This document shows positions 1 to 7,876 of a stretch of DNA of 64,000 nucleotides, in pieces. The notes under the pieces are model-generated. The model saw nothing but the letters and a program-made list of their open reading frames with translations. It ran no database searches and was not told the DNA's origin. Position 1 is the first letter of the stretch. The number at the start of each line of letters is the position of its first letter. The stretch comes from Faecalibacterium sp. An122 (lineage in GTDB: Bacteria; Bacillota; Clostridia; Oscillospirales; Ruminococcaceae), in assembly GCF_002160895.1 (NCBI RefSeq), contig NZ_NFLL01000007.1, forward strand, positions 56,455-120,454, read 5' to 3'. Made by a program: the position numbers and the translations under genes.

Positions 1-147
1 TTTCCAAGGATAAATTGAATTGTGAAATCGATGGATTTAATTCATTTGTCATATGATTCTCCAGTCTCAGATGTACGAAAAGTTGACTGAAACCCAGCCT
101 TAATAGGAGATGAAATTTTCGCGAATAGGGTGAGATTGGCATTGAAA
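1..147. other. AT-rich window edge, no gene recognised
   Basis: This short stretch lies downstream of the HAD phosphatase gene and is clearly AT-richer than the coding DNA that follows. I see an interrupted inverted repeat (TGAATT ... AATTCA near 17-44) but no convincing reading frame, promoter or terminator. Confidence 0.3.
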
Positions 148-795
148 TTATAAATGCAATAGAATCTCCTCCGGTTTATACACCAGAACATCCGCGCCGG
201 CGGCCTGCAGTTCTTCGGCCCCGCGGAAGCCCCAGACGGCACCCAGGGTCACCAGACCGGCGTTGTGGCCGGTGGCGATGTCCACGTTGCTGTCACCCAC
301 AAAGAGGGTGGAGGCTTTGGCTGCGCCCAGCTGTTCCATCAGGCTGTAGACCCCGGTGGGGTCGGGCTTGACCGGCACGCCGGGGCGGCTGCCCCGCACC
401 GCCAGAAAGACATCGTGCCCAAAGTAGTGGTCGATGATGCCGCCGCAGAGGGTGTCCGCCTTGTTGGAAAAGACAGCGGTGCGGATGCCTTCCGCCTTGA
501 GGGCGGCCAGCAGCTGGGGGATGCCGGGATAGGGGGCGGTTTTGTCCTCCTTGTGGGCATCGTACCGGGCGGTGAACTGGGCCAGGGTGGCGGCCAGCTG
601 CTGGGGCGTGCGGCAGTCCTCAGGGGAGAACCGCTCCACCAGCTTGGGGATGCCGTTGCCCACCATGTGCTTGTACTGCTCCACCGTGAAGGTGGGCCAG
701 TGGTTTTGTTCGCAGACCCAGTTTCCGGCGTCGGCCAGGTCGTCGATGGTGTTCAGCAGGGTGCCGTCCAGGTCAAAGAGGATGGTATCGATCAT
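148..795 (-). CDS. HAD-family phosphatase (phosphoglycolate phosphatase-like)
   Basis: A 215-residue soluble haloacid-dehalogenase hydrolase of the Gph/PGMB type. Motif I is FDLDGTLLNT at the N-terminus (nucleophile and acid aspartates), motif II is the VFSNKAD segment, the motif III lysine is in KPDPTG and motif IV is FVGDSNVD. An alpha-helical cap sits between motifs I and II. It is the last gene of a minus-strand operon: its ATG overlaps the stop of the upstream PH-domain gene by 4 bp (ATGA), so translation is probably coupled. Substrate cannot be read from sequence; 2-phosphoglycolate, sugar phosphates or a nucleotide are all possible. The stop is TAA. Confidence 0.85.
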   Translation of the reverse strand: MIDTILFDLDGTLLNTIDDLADAGNWVCEQNHWPTFTVEQYKHMVGNGIPKLVERFSPEDCRTPQQLAATLAQFTARYDAHKEDKTAPYPGIPQLLAALKAEGIRTAVFSNKADTLCGGIIDHYFGHDVFLAVRGSRPGVPVKPDPTGVYSLMEQLGAAKASTLFVGDSNVDIATGHNAGLVTLGAVWGFRGAEELQAAGADVLVYKPEEILLHL

Positions 796-2183
796 GAAAA
801 ATCCTTCCTTTCAAAAAAGGCCGCACAGGCGCGGGCGTCGGCCAGCGGGATGCTGCGCACCCGCTCATGGAAGCGGCCGGGATAAGCAAAGGTGAGGTTG
901 GCGCGGCCCCGCACCACCGCCCAGGGCGTCTGGGAGATGCGGAGGCACACCACCGGAGAAAAGATGCAGACACAGCGCAGGGACATCCGGCGCTGCCGCA
1001 GAAAAGTGAGACGGCCGTCGGTGGGCCAGGCTCCCTCCCGGAACATTCCCTCCACCTGGAACAGGAACCAGAGCCCGCAGCCTGCGGCCGGCAGAGCCAG
1101 CAGCGGGACGGCGGCAGGCAGGGCCCAGGAGGCCACCAGAAGCAGCAGCACACAGAACCCCAGACAGCCGCCGGCGGGGGCAATCAGGGCCAGGCTGCGG
1201 CCCCGCACCTGAGCCAGCGAAGCCCGCCGGTTGGGGGGAAGCCGGAAGCTGGGCAGAAGCCGCCGCACCAGTTCTTCCTGGCCGGCCCGGTAGACAAAGA
1301 GGGGATCGTCGGCGTTGTAGCATCCGGCGGTGAGATAGACGGGATAGCACCGCAGCAGCCGCGCCACAGGGGACAGCCGCACCTCGGCACAGGTGAGCTG
1401 GTCCATCCGGAACCGGCGTTCCACCCGCAGCAGGAGCCCGCCCCGGCTGGCCAGCACCCCGCTGCCCCGCCAGACCGCATACCGGACGGTATGGCTGAAA
1501 CTGCGCAGCAGGCTCAGGCCAAAGAGAACGGTCCAGAGGGTCAGGGCCCAGGCCAGGCTGGCGGGCAGCCAGTGGGCCGCCCAGGTCACGGCGTGGTCCA
1601 GCTGTTCCAGCGCAATCTCCTCGGCGGCGTTGTTTCCCTGCCGCAGGGCCACCCAGACCAGAAACAGGGTGGACAGGCTGTTGGCGCCCAGCAGGGCCAG
1701 GGCCAGCCGCTCGCCGCCGGCGGGGTGATAGTATTCCTCGGCGGGGGCAGGCATCAAACGGTCGGCCAGCATCTGGGCGTCTTTGCGGGTGAGGCAGAGG
1801 GTCACCGCCTGGTTTTTGGGCAAAAGGGTGGGGTAAAGGGTCACCCGGCTGGCTCCGCCCAGCCGGTAGATCACCGGCCGTTCCATCTGGATGGCGGCCA
1901 GCTGGCTGGCCTGGATGGTCCGCTCAAAGGAAAAGATCAGATTCCAGTGCAGGCGAAGCACCCCGTCCTGATCCAGCTCCCAGCTGGAGGCCCGCAGCAT
2001 CACATAGCTCACCAGAGCCAGCAGGCAGAACAGGACCAGATCCTGCGCCAGCGCCGTCCGGAGGACCTCCCATTCCCGGGCAAAGAAAACCTGTACCAGG
2101 GGCACCAGATAGAGCAGGAGGGTGTGGCGCAGAAAGCGCAGGGAAAAGAAGGGGTGATAGCGCCGCGGTCCGGTGCCGGTCAT
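792..2183 (-). CDS. PH-domain membrane protein, YdbT-like
   Basis: About 463 residues, with several hydrophobic segments and repeated bacterial PH (DUF304) modules, the architecture of Bacillus YdbT. The start at 2183 is chosen because its ATG overlaps the stop of the upstream gene in an ATGA; a longer frame to 2264 would overlap that gene further without a ribosome site. It pairs with the short PH protein just upstream, the usual YdbS/YdbT arrangement. In Bacillus this pair has been linked to resistance to a heterologous antimicrobial peptide, but the molecular role is unknown. Membrane location is inferred from the leucine-rich segments near residues 20-60 and 180-260. Confidence 0.8.
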   Translation of the reverse strand: MTGTGPRRYHPFFSLRFLRHTLLLYLVPLVQVFFAREWEVLRTALAQDLVLFCLLALVSYVMLRASSWELDQDGVLRLHWNLIFSFERTIQASQLAAIQMERPVIYRLGGASRVTLYPTLLPKNQAVTLCLTRKDAQMLADRLMPAPAEEYYHPAGGERLALALLGANSLSTLFLVWVALRQGNNAAEEIALEQLDHAVTWAAHWLPASLAWALTLWTVLFGLSLLRSFSHTVRYAVWRGSGVLASRGGLLLRVERRFRMDQLTCAEVRLSPVARLLRCYPVYLTAGCYNADDPLFVYRAGQEELVRRLLPSFRLPPNRRASLAQVRGRSLALIAPAGGCLGFCVLLLLVASWALPAAVPLLALPAAGCGLWFLFQVEGMFREGAWPTDGRLTFLRQRRMSLRCVCIFSPVVCLRISQTPWAVVRGRANLTFAYPGRFHERVRSIPLADARACAAFFERKDFS

Positions 2184-2623
2184 AGGACGTCCTCCCCGCC
2201 GGCCAGCAGGGCTTTCCCGATGGCGTCGGCCTCCTGCAGGGGGATGCCGGGCAGAATGGCCCACATGCCGGGGGTGAAGATCACCAGGACGCAGGCCCCC
2301 GCCAGCCGCAGCAGCGGGGTGCGGAAAATCAGGGTGGAGGTGATGCTGTTTCGGGGGATGACCCGCTCCACCGGAAAGGCTACCCCCATGTAGAGGGTCA
2401 GGGTGAAATCATCCAGGGTGGCCACCAGGCTGCAGGACCGGACCCACACCCCGAACACCACCGCACACCACAAAGCGCAGAAACCAAAGCCCCATCCCAG
2501 CCCCTGCCAGAACAGGAAGGGCGCTGCAATCAGGCCGGGCAGCGCCGCCCAGACACAGAGGACCGCCCTGCCTCGAGGGGTAGGTGTAGACGCAGAGCCA
2601 GCGAGATCGAAGAGCTGTTCCAT
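2180..2623 (-). CDS. Short PH-domain membrane protein, YdbS-like
   Basis: A 147-residue protein with a tryptophan-rich hydrophobic hairpin (about residues 25-65) followed by one PH/DUF304 module containing the family-typical RNSITS-like segment. It is the first gene of the operon with the YdbT-like and HAD genes. A GAAAGGAGG ribosome site precedes the ATG, and a consensus promoter lies about 90 bp upstream. Function unknown beyond the family pairing with YdbT. Confidence 0.8.
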   Translation of the reverse strand: MEQLFDLAGSASTPTPRGRAVLCVWAALPGLIAAPFLFWQGLGWGFGFCALWCAVVFGVWVRSCSLVATLDDFTLTLYMGVAFPVERVIPRNSITSTLIFRTPLLRLAGACVLVIFTPGMWAILPGIPLQEADAIGKALLAGGEDVL

Positions 2624-2717
2624 GGCGCGGCCTCCTTTCTGACGCTACAAAAGGGAATGTGTGATGCTTTTATAACGGAACGTTGCGGCCCGGCGGGCCG
2701 TCCGGCGTTCCGCCCTT

Positions 2718-2746
2718 ATTATATACGGATTGGCTGGGAGCGTCAA
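2718..2746 (-). promoter_or_regulatory. SigA promoter of the PH-domain operon
   Basis: On the minus strand TTGACG (2741-2746) and a perfect TATAAT (2718-2723) are separated by 17 bp. It drives the ydbS/ydbT/HAD operon. Confidence 0.85.
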
Positions 2747-2989
2747 CGATGGAAGGGAAAACCGGCCGGAACCCTCCTTTTTCGCAAAAAACGGGGCCCA
2801 AAACCATCCGCCCCGCAGGAGAAAAGAAGGACCGCCGTCCGCCCCGCTTTGGCTTTAAGACGCAGGAAAGCCCGAATTTTCTTCCAGAAAAGTAGGGGGT
2901 TAGGGGTGCAGGCAGGCTCATAGTATGGTATACTGAAAGAATCAATGTGAGAACGTGCGCGTGTGATGGCGCACAGGGAGGAAATTTCT
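2747..2989. other. Divergent intergenic region upstream of uppP
   Basis: Between the minus-strand promoter and uppP I find a probable extended -10 (TGGTATACT, ending near 2934) for uppP, but no good -35 box and no riboswitch. The short open frames here on both strands lack ribosome sites and family resemblance. Confidence 0.4.
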
Positions 2990-3820
2990 ATGTTGATTGA
3001 AATCATCAAGGCCCTGCTGATGGGCATCGTGGAGGGCGTCACCGAATGGCTGCCCATCTCGTCCACGGGACATATGATTCTGGTGGAACAGCTGATCCAG
3101 TTTGACGCCAGCGATGCGTTTATGTCCATGTTCCGGGTGGTGATCCAGCTGGGCGCCATTCTGGCGGTGGTGGTCCTGTTCTGGGGCAAACTGTGGCCCT
3201 TTGGCCTGCGCCATGGCCGCATTACCTCCAAGGCCCCGGTCTGGAGCCTGTGGTTCAAGGTGGTGGTGGCCACCCTGCCGGTGCTGGTCATCAGCCCGCT
3301 GGACGACTGGATGGAGGCCAAGTTCTATAATTATATCACGGTGGCCGCCATGCTGATTCTGTACGGCGTCCTGTTCATCCTGGTGGAAAACCGCGGCGCA
3401 GCCGCCCGGGTCACCCGCCTGGATCAGATCAGCTACCGCGAGGCCCTCATCATCGGCCTGTGGCAGACCCTGGCCATCATCCCCGGCACCTCCCGCAGCG
3501 GCGCCACCATCGTGGGCGGCCTGCTGCTGGGCCTGTCCCGGGCCGCGGTGGCTGAGTTCACCTTCTATCTGGCCATCCCGGTGATGGCCGGCGCGTCCCT
3601 GCTGAAGGTGGTGAAGTTTGTGCTGGAAGGCCAGACCATGACCAGCACCGAAATCGCCATCATGGTCACCGGCTGCCTGTCCGCCTTTGTGGTGAGTATG
3701 GTGGCCATCCGGTTCCTGATGTCCTACGTCAAGAGCCATGACTTCAAGTTCTTTGGCGTCTACCGCATCGCGCTGGGCGTGGTGGTGCTGGCGGTGGCCG
3801 CCGTCAGCGCCTTCGGCTGA
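2990..3820 (+). CDS. uppP: Undecaprenyl-diphosphatase UppP (BacA)
   Basis: A 276-residue polytopic membrane enzyme that dephosphorylates undecaprenyl diphosphate to recycle the lipid carrier for peptidoglycan and other wall polymers. Family signatures are visible: EGVTEWLPISSTGH near the N-terminus and PGTSRSGATI around residue 165, which together form the active site. The start at 2990 follows GGGAGG by 8 bp; an in-frame ATG at 2963 has no ribosome site. It is monocistronic, with its own extended -10 upstream. BacA-type enzymes give background bacitracin resistance. Confidence 0.95.
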   Translation: MLIEIIKALLMGIVEGVTEWLPISSTGHMILVEQLIQFDASDAFMSMFRVVIQLGAILAVVVLFWGKLWPFGLRHGRITSKAPVWSLWFKVVVATLPVLVISPLDDWMEAKFYNYITVAAMLILYGVLFILVENRGAAARVTRLDQISYREALIIGLWQTLAIIPGTSRSGATIVGGLLLGLSRAAVAEFTFYLAIPVMAGASLLKVVKFVLEGQTMTSTEIAIMVTGCLSAFVVSMVAIRFLMSYVKSHDFKFFGVYRIALGVVVLAVAAVSAFG

Positions 3821-3934
3821 GCGGGCAGAGAATCCCCGGTTTGTCTTTCCTGACCTGCGGGTTTGTGGTATACTTTCCCATAAGAGAGAATCTTGGGCGG
3901 GCTGCCCGCCCGGCCCCAAAGGAGGACAAACAAC

Positions 3935-5059
3935 ATGGAAGGTTCTGCTGTATACTATACCGATTTCCGGTGCCCGGTGGGTACCAGCCTGACCGAGAAA
4001 CTCCGCCGCCTGTGCCTGGCGGCGGGCATCCGCAACATTGAGATGGACGGCCGCTTTGTGGCCATCAAGATGCACTTTGGCGAGCTGGGCAACCTGGCTT
4101 TTCTGCGGCCCAATTACGCCAAGGTGGTGGCCGACCTGTGCAAGGAACAGGGCGGCATGCCCTTCCTGACCGACTGCAACACCCTGTATCCGGGCAGCCG
4201 CAAGAACGCCCTGGAGCACCTGACCTGCGCTCAGATGAATGGCTTCTGGCCCATGACCACCGGCTGCCAGGTGCTGATCGGCGACGGCCTGCGGGGAACC
4301 GACGAGGTGGAAGTCCCGGTGCCCAACGGCGAGTTCTGCAAGACCGCCAAGATTGGCCGCGCCATCATGGACGCCGATATCTTCATCAGCCTGACCCACT
4401 TCAAGGGCCATGAGTCCACCGGTTTCGGCGGCGCCATCAAGAACATCGGCATGGGCTGCGGCAGCCGCGCCGGCAAGATGGAACAGCATTCTTCGGGCGC
4501 TCCGGCGGTTCAGCGGGAACTGTGCCGCGGCTGCCACCGCTGCGCTAAAGAGTGCGGTTCGGACGCCATCCACTACGACGCAGAGAACAAGGCCGTCATC
4601 GACTACGATCTGTGCAAGGGCTGCGGCCGCTGCATCGGCGCCTGCAGCTTTGACGCCGTCTATTCCAAGGACAGCAGCGCCAACGAGGATCTGGACCGCA
4701 AGATGGCCGAATACGCCGCCGCCGTCTGCGCCGGCCGTCCCTGCTTCCACATCAGCCTGGTGCAGGACATCAGCCCCAACTGCGACTGCCACGGCGAGAA
4801 CGATGCACCCATCCTGCCGGATATCGGCATGTTCGCATCCTTTGACCCGGTGGCTCTGGATCAGGCCTGCGCCGATGCCTGCCTGGCGGCGACTCCCATT
4901 GCCAACAGCCAGTTGGGCCAGAATCTGGCCCGTCCCGGCTGGAACTGCTACCACGACAACTTCAAGGATTCCAACCCCAACATCGAGTGGAAGGCAACCC
5001 TGGAGCAGGCCGAAAAGATCGGTCTGGGCCAGCGGGCTTACGTCCTGAAGAAAATCTGA
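3935..5059 (+). CDS. DUF362 protein with two [4Fe-4S] ferredoxin motifs
   Basis: About 374 residues. The N-terminal two thirds is a DUF362 domain (KMHFGELGN and HFKGHESTGFGGAIKN segments are typical). Near residues 185-240 are two ferredoxin clusters, CRGCHRCAKEC and CKGCGRCIGAC, each with the CxxCxxCxxxC spacing for a [4Fe-4S] centre. A C-terminal DUF362 part follows. The protein is probably a cytoplasmic electron carrier or redox enzyme, common in anaerobes but without a settled reaction. The start at 3935 follows AAAGGAGG; a longer frame from 3893 has no ribosome site. An extended -10 (TGTGGTATACT) lies near 3864-3874. Confidence 0.9.
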   Translation: MEGSAVYYTDFRCPVGTSLTEKLRRLCLAAGIRNIEMDGRFVAIKMHFGELGNLAFLRPNYAKVVADLCKEQGGMPFLTDCNTLYPGSRKNALEHLTCAQMNGFWPMTTGCQVLIGDGLRGTDEVEVPVPNGEFCKTAKIGRAIMDADIFISLTHFKGHESTGFGGAIKNIGMGCGSRAGKMEQHSSGAPAVQRELCRGCHRCAKECGSDAIHYDAENKAVIDYDLCKGCGRCIGACSFDAVYSKDSSANEDLDRKMAEYAAAVCAGRPCFHISLVQDISPNCDCHGENDAPILPDIGMFASFDPVALDQACADACLAATPIANSQLGQNLARPGWNCYHDNFKDSNPNIEWKATLEQAEKIGLGQRAYVLKKI

Positions 5060-5085
5060 TCCCGCGCACTGACTTTTCAACAACA

Positions 5086-5117
5086 AAGGCCGCAGCCTGT
5101 GGAAGGCTGCGGCCTTT
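5086..5117. terminator. Bidirectional terminator
   Basis: AAAGGCCGCAGCC pairs with GGCTGCGGCCTTTT across a 6-base loop. A/T runs on both flanks suit the convergent DUF362 and lipoprotein genes. Confidence 0.85.
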
Positions 5118-5129
5118 TGGTTTCCGGTT

Positions 5130-5729
5130 TTACTGCTGGGGTGCGGGGACGATGGCGTTAAGAACGCCCGCCACTGCGGACCAGTCTTCCTCGGAGCAGG
5201 AGGGCGTCTCCTGGACGCCGGCGTCGGACAGTTCGCCCTGAACGGCCTTGGGGTCGTCCAGAATCCGCTGGGCGGATTCCTCAATCAGGGGCCAGGCCTC
5301 GGCGAAGTTCTCCTGATCCACCTGTTCCAGCGAATCAAACCACTGGGACAGGCTGTCGTTCAGCGCATCGCTGCTGCGGTTGGCGGCGGCGTTCTCGTCG
5401 GCCCATTCCATCATGGATGCGGCGGCGGCCATCGATTTCAGAGAGGTGCCTGCAGTGCCGGGGCCCCAGCCCAGGCTGCCGGCGAAGGCGTCGGCGGGAT
5501 CGCTGATGCCGTTGAAGCCGTTTTCGCTGCCGTCCACCACGGGCGCGGGGGCCGTGTCATCCTCGCCGGAAGGCACAGCCTGGGAGGTGGGAGCCTCGCT
5601 CAGAGCCTGGGAGGAAGAAGAGGACGAGCTGCTGCTGGCAGACGGGGTACAGCCTGCCAATACCAGCGAGAGAAGGAAAATTCCGCAGCATCCTGCAGCG
5701 CAGGTGCGGAACAAATGACCATGTTTCAT
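5130..5729 (-). CDS. Lipoprotein of unknown function
   Basis: A 199-residue predicted lipoprotein. A type II signal peptide ends in the lipobox LAGC (about residue 27) and is followed by a run of nine or more serines, a typical flexible tether to the membrane. The rest is acidic, Ala/Ser-rich and has a mostly helical look; I recognise no family. It is monocistronic with a strong promoter and shares its terminator with the DUF362 gene. Confidence 0.75.
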   Translation of the reverse strand: MKHGHLFRTCAAGCCGIFLLSLVLAGCTPSASSSSSSSSSQALSEAPTSQAVPSGEDDTAPAPVVDGSENGFNGISDPADAFAGSLGWGPGTAGTSLKSMAAAASMMEWADENAAANRSSDALNDSLSQWFDSLEQVDQENFAEAWPLIEESAQRILDDPKAVQGELSDAGVQETPSCSEEDWSAVAGVLNAIVPAPQQ

Positions 5730-5796
5730 ATCAAAAAGACCTCCTTTTTGCGCCCTGAGGCGGCAGTCCTTTTATCATCACTCGGATTCTATTATC

Positions 5797-5825
5797 AGTA
5801 TACTGTCCCTGCTTCTCCTTGTCAA
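5797..5825 (-). promoter_or_regulatory. SigA promoter of the lipoprotein gene at 5130-5729
   Basis: TTGACA (5820-5825) and TATACT (5797-5802) on the minus strand with a 17-bp spacer. Confidence 0.85.
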
Positions 5826-5829
5826 CGGC

Positions 5830-5868
5830 CCTACTTTTCTGCCCTACTTTTCTGAAAGAAAAGTAGGC
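5830..5868. repeat. Short tandem and inverted repeat
   Basis: CCCTACTTTTCT occurs twice in tandem, followed by its inverse AGAAAAGTAGG, giving a stable hairpin just outside the larger repeat at 5875-5981. Confidence 0.6.
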
Positions 5869-5874
5869 AAAAGA

Positions 5875-5981
5875 CTTTTACTGTGTACCATCAAGTTTCC
5901 GGGTCTCCCAAAGTTCCGCGGGGCCGTTACGCTCCGGCTCGCTCCCGGCGTTTGGGGCTGTGCCCCGGTACGATGCAAACC
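5875..5981 (+). repeat. Repeat copy A (inverted partner at 7545-7650)
   Basis: About 105 bp, nearly identical to the reverse complement of 7545-7650. It begins CTTTTACTGTGTACCAT and ends CCCCGGTACGATGCAAACC; the end contains a GGGGCtgtGCCCC hairpin. The termini resemble those of the copies at 27368-27470 and 27668-27771, so these form one family with variable interiors. Confidence 0.8.
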
Positions 5982-6288
5982 CCGACATGGCCTGTTTATC
6001 CCAAGTTTCAGCGGCGTTCTGCACCGATACGTCCCAAAGGTTCATCAAAGACAAAATCCTCGCTCCGTTTGGGGCGGGGATTTTTCGTTTTTAAGTGACG
6101 TTTTTGAGGTCTTTGGCCATTTGGGATGATGTCCTTTTGCGGGCTTGATGATAACAATTTTTTGATACGGGGGACAAAACCGAGGAATTTTCCTCCGCCT
6201 TTCCCGTCCTCAAAATAGCTTGTATCCAAGATGGGTCTTTCCCAACTATAGAAAATAAAGCAAAAATGGGAAAATTTGAAATCGGGTC
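5982..6288. other. Non-coding AT-rich segment inside the A/B repeat pair
   Basis: No convincing gene. A hairpin at 6053-6085 (AAAATCC(T)CGC ... GCG(G)GGATTTTT) followed by T-rich sequence looks like an intrinsic terminator on the plus strand, which would insulate the lipoprotein promoter that follows. Confidence 0.45.
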
Positions 6289-6317
6289 TTGACACCGGGG
6301 GGGGGGTATGGTATTAT
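6289..6317 (+). promoter_or_regulatory. Promoter with a 10-G run in the spacer
   Basis: TTGACA (6289-6294) and TATTAT (6312-6317) are 17 bp apart, and the spacer contains ten consecutive G residues (6297-6306). Slippage in the G run would change the -35/-10 spacing and hence promoter strength, so this is a candidate phase-variable promoter for the lipoprotein gene downstream. Confidence 0.75.
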
Positions 6318-6398
6318 AGGCACACAAAGGAAAGGACCTTCCTTTGAAACCTGTTTTGGGTCTCTATCTTTTACACCATTAAGGAGGAAAAATTCATT

Positions 6399-7082
6399 AT
6401 GAAACTCAAGAAGATTGTTTCTCTGGCACTGGCCGGCATCCTGGCCGTCAGCATGCTGACTGCTTGCGATAGTAAGAGCAATAACGGCAATAGCGGGGAT
6501 GTTCCCCCCGAAAGCAATGCTATGGCAGGTATTGCAGCAACTCTGACCGAAAAAGTTGATCTGGACAAGATCAAATTTAGTGCAAGCAATGAGCTGGATA
6601 ATGCGCTGATTTCTGCCATTGGTAATGTTGGTACCGGCTCTATTGCAGCGATCTATGATGCTAATGGTATGAATAGTGTTCAGTTTGTGGATAATACCCA
6701 TGCTAACACTGTACTTCGTACTGTTGCAATGGATCTGATTGATGATCTGGAGTCTGAGAACTTTGGTAATGAGGGTAATGTAGCAGGCGCAATGGGCAAG
6801 CTGACTCCGTCTGCCGCCAACCAGTGGGATGATGATCTGAATGTCACTGTTCTGTATGTTGTCAACAGTGGAGTTGAAGTCGAAAACGCTCTGGCTGGGA
6901 TTGCTAACAACATGGATAACGCACTCAAAGGCCTGCAGCTGGATAATGAGGCAGTTAATAATGTGACTACTCAGCGCTATACCTATTCTGGCGCTGTGAG
7001 CGTTTATAGCAAGATTGCTACTGAAGATCATGGCAAGGGCCTGACTTTCATCGCTGTTCAGGTTACCCGTAACCTGGCCTGA
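6399..7082 (+). CDS. Lipoprotein of unknown function, AT-rich codons
   Basis: A 227-residue predicted lipoprotein: signal peptide with lipobox LTAC (about residue 23), then a Ser/Asn-rich linker and a domain rich in Asn, Asp and Ala. No family recognised. The ATG follows AAGGAGG. Codon use (GAT, AAT, GCA, GTT) is clearly AT-richer than its neighbours, suggesting separate ancestry or transfer. The gene lies alone between two ~105-bp inverted repeats and is driven by the G-run promoter. Several hairpins follow its stop, so it is monocistronic. Confidence 0.75.
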   Translation: MKLKKIVSLALAGILAVSMLTACDSKSNNGNSGDVPPESNAMAGIAATLTEKVDLDKIKFSASNELDNALISAIGNVGTGSIAAIYDANGMNSVQFVDNTHANTVLRTVAMDLIDDLESENFGNEGNVAGAMGKLTPSAANQWDDDLNVTVLYVVNSGVEVENALAGIANNMDNALKGLQLDNEAVNNVTTQRYTYSGAVSVYSKIATEDHGKGLTFIAVQVTRNLA

Positions 7083-7280
7083 GTATTTACTTATAACACC
7101 CCCGGCAGCACCATGGCCGGGAGCTGATATAAGGGGCCTTTGAACAAGAGACCGTTCAAAGGCTCGGGTAAATAACCCATCCGATGTGGCGACAAAGGGG
7201 AATACCTAACCACTATTCCTTCTGTTGTTGATCGCACCAAAACAAAAGAACTTTTGCGTCACGAAAGATAGGGTCCCTCT

Positions 7281-7312
7281 GCGAGGGCCGGCTCTCACGA
7301 GCTGGCCCTCGC
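7281..7312 (+). terminator. Intrinsic terminator
   Basis: GCGAGGGCCGGCTC pairs with GAGCTGGCCCTCGC around a tcac loop, followed by a T-rich stretch. Confidence 0.7.
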
Positions 7313-7390
7313 ATTGTTTGTTGTGAGGAAAACGTACAGAATAGAGAATGCACCCCGTGTCCAGAGCCCCGCCGGGGCAAACACAGCGGT

Positions 7391-7423
7391 CTGAATTTTC
7401 AAGCATCATGCTTGAAAATTCAG
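7391..7423. repeat. Perfect 14-bp-arm palindrome
   Basis: CTGAATTTTCAAGC and GCTTGAAAATTCAG flank an atcat loop. There is no T run, so a terminator is unlikely. Confidence 0.7.
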
Positions 7424-7544
7424 GGCACCGCAAGAGGCTAATCCTAGGCCCCGGTGGAAGTAAAATCCCCGCTCCTTTCAGAAGAAACAGGGATTTGTGA
7501 TTTTATAGAGATTTTTCTCAGGTCAAAAAATCAGGCTATGAGGT

Positions 7545-7650
7545 GGTTTGCATCGTACCGGGGCACAGCCCCAAACGCCGGGAACGAGCCGAAGCGTAAA
7601 GGCCCCGCGGAACTTTGGGAGACCCGGAAACTGTATGGTACCCAGTAAAG
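7545..7650 (-). repeat. Repeat copy B (inverted partner of 5875-5981)
   Basis: Reverse complement of copy A with few differences over about 105 bp; it ends in GGTACCCAGTAAAG. Together A and B bracket the AT-rich lipoprotein segment. Confidence 0.8.
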
Positions 7651-7697
7651 CTTTTTGCCAAGCTTTTTCTCGAAAAAGCGGAAAGCGGAAGGAGAAT

Positions 7698-7720
7698 AAA
7701 GTGCAAATATATTGCACTTT
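7698..7720. promoter_or_regulatory. 23-bp palindrome, probable operator for the PTS gene
   Basis: AAAGTGCAA and TTGCACTTT flank a 5-bp atata centre, about 17 bp upstream of the -35 box of the EIIBC gene. The position suits an activator or a looping repressor. Confidence 0.55.
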
Positions 7721-7737
7721 ATGCAACTTGTTGGCGA

Positions 7738-7766
7738 TTGACAAGGGTTGGAGGGGTTTGTATAAT
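7738..7766 (+). promoter_or_regulatory. SigA promoter of the EIIBC gene
   Basis: TTGACA (7738-7743), 17-bp spacer, TATAAT (7761-7766): full consensus. A leader of about 100 nt follows. Confidence 0.9.
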
Positions 7767-7876
7767 GAGCTCATAGCGGGGGAAAACGCTGTCCCGGCCT
7801 GCAAAAGCAGGGCTCTGCAAGGCAGAATCCCGGCCCGGCGCCCGCGGGAAACTGTGAGAAAAGGAGCGATGCAGGG

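Larger units (their letters stand above)
7083..7544. other. Hairpin-rich non-coding region after the lipoprotein gene
   Basis: At least four stem-loops occur in series: CCCCGGC/GGCCGGG near 7100, CCTTTGAAC/GTTCAAAGG near 7135-7162, the terminator at 7281-7312 and the 33-bp palindrome at 7391-7423. The density suggests an untranslated RNA or a degenerate repeat cluster; I could not match it to a known RNA family. Confidence 0.4.

Noticed and set aside
867..2393. 508-codon plus-strand open frame opposite the PH-domain genes
   Set aside because: High GC makes long antisense frames common here; it lacks a ribosome site and family motifs, is rich in Gly/Gln/Pro, and mirrors the codons of clear genes.
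2942..5284. 780-codon minus-strand frame opposite uppP and DUF362
   Set aside because: It spans two recognised plus-strand genes and the intergenic promoter; its sequence is low-complexity His/Gly/Ala typical of an antisense shadow.
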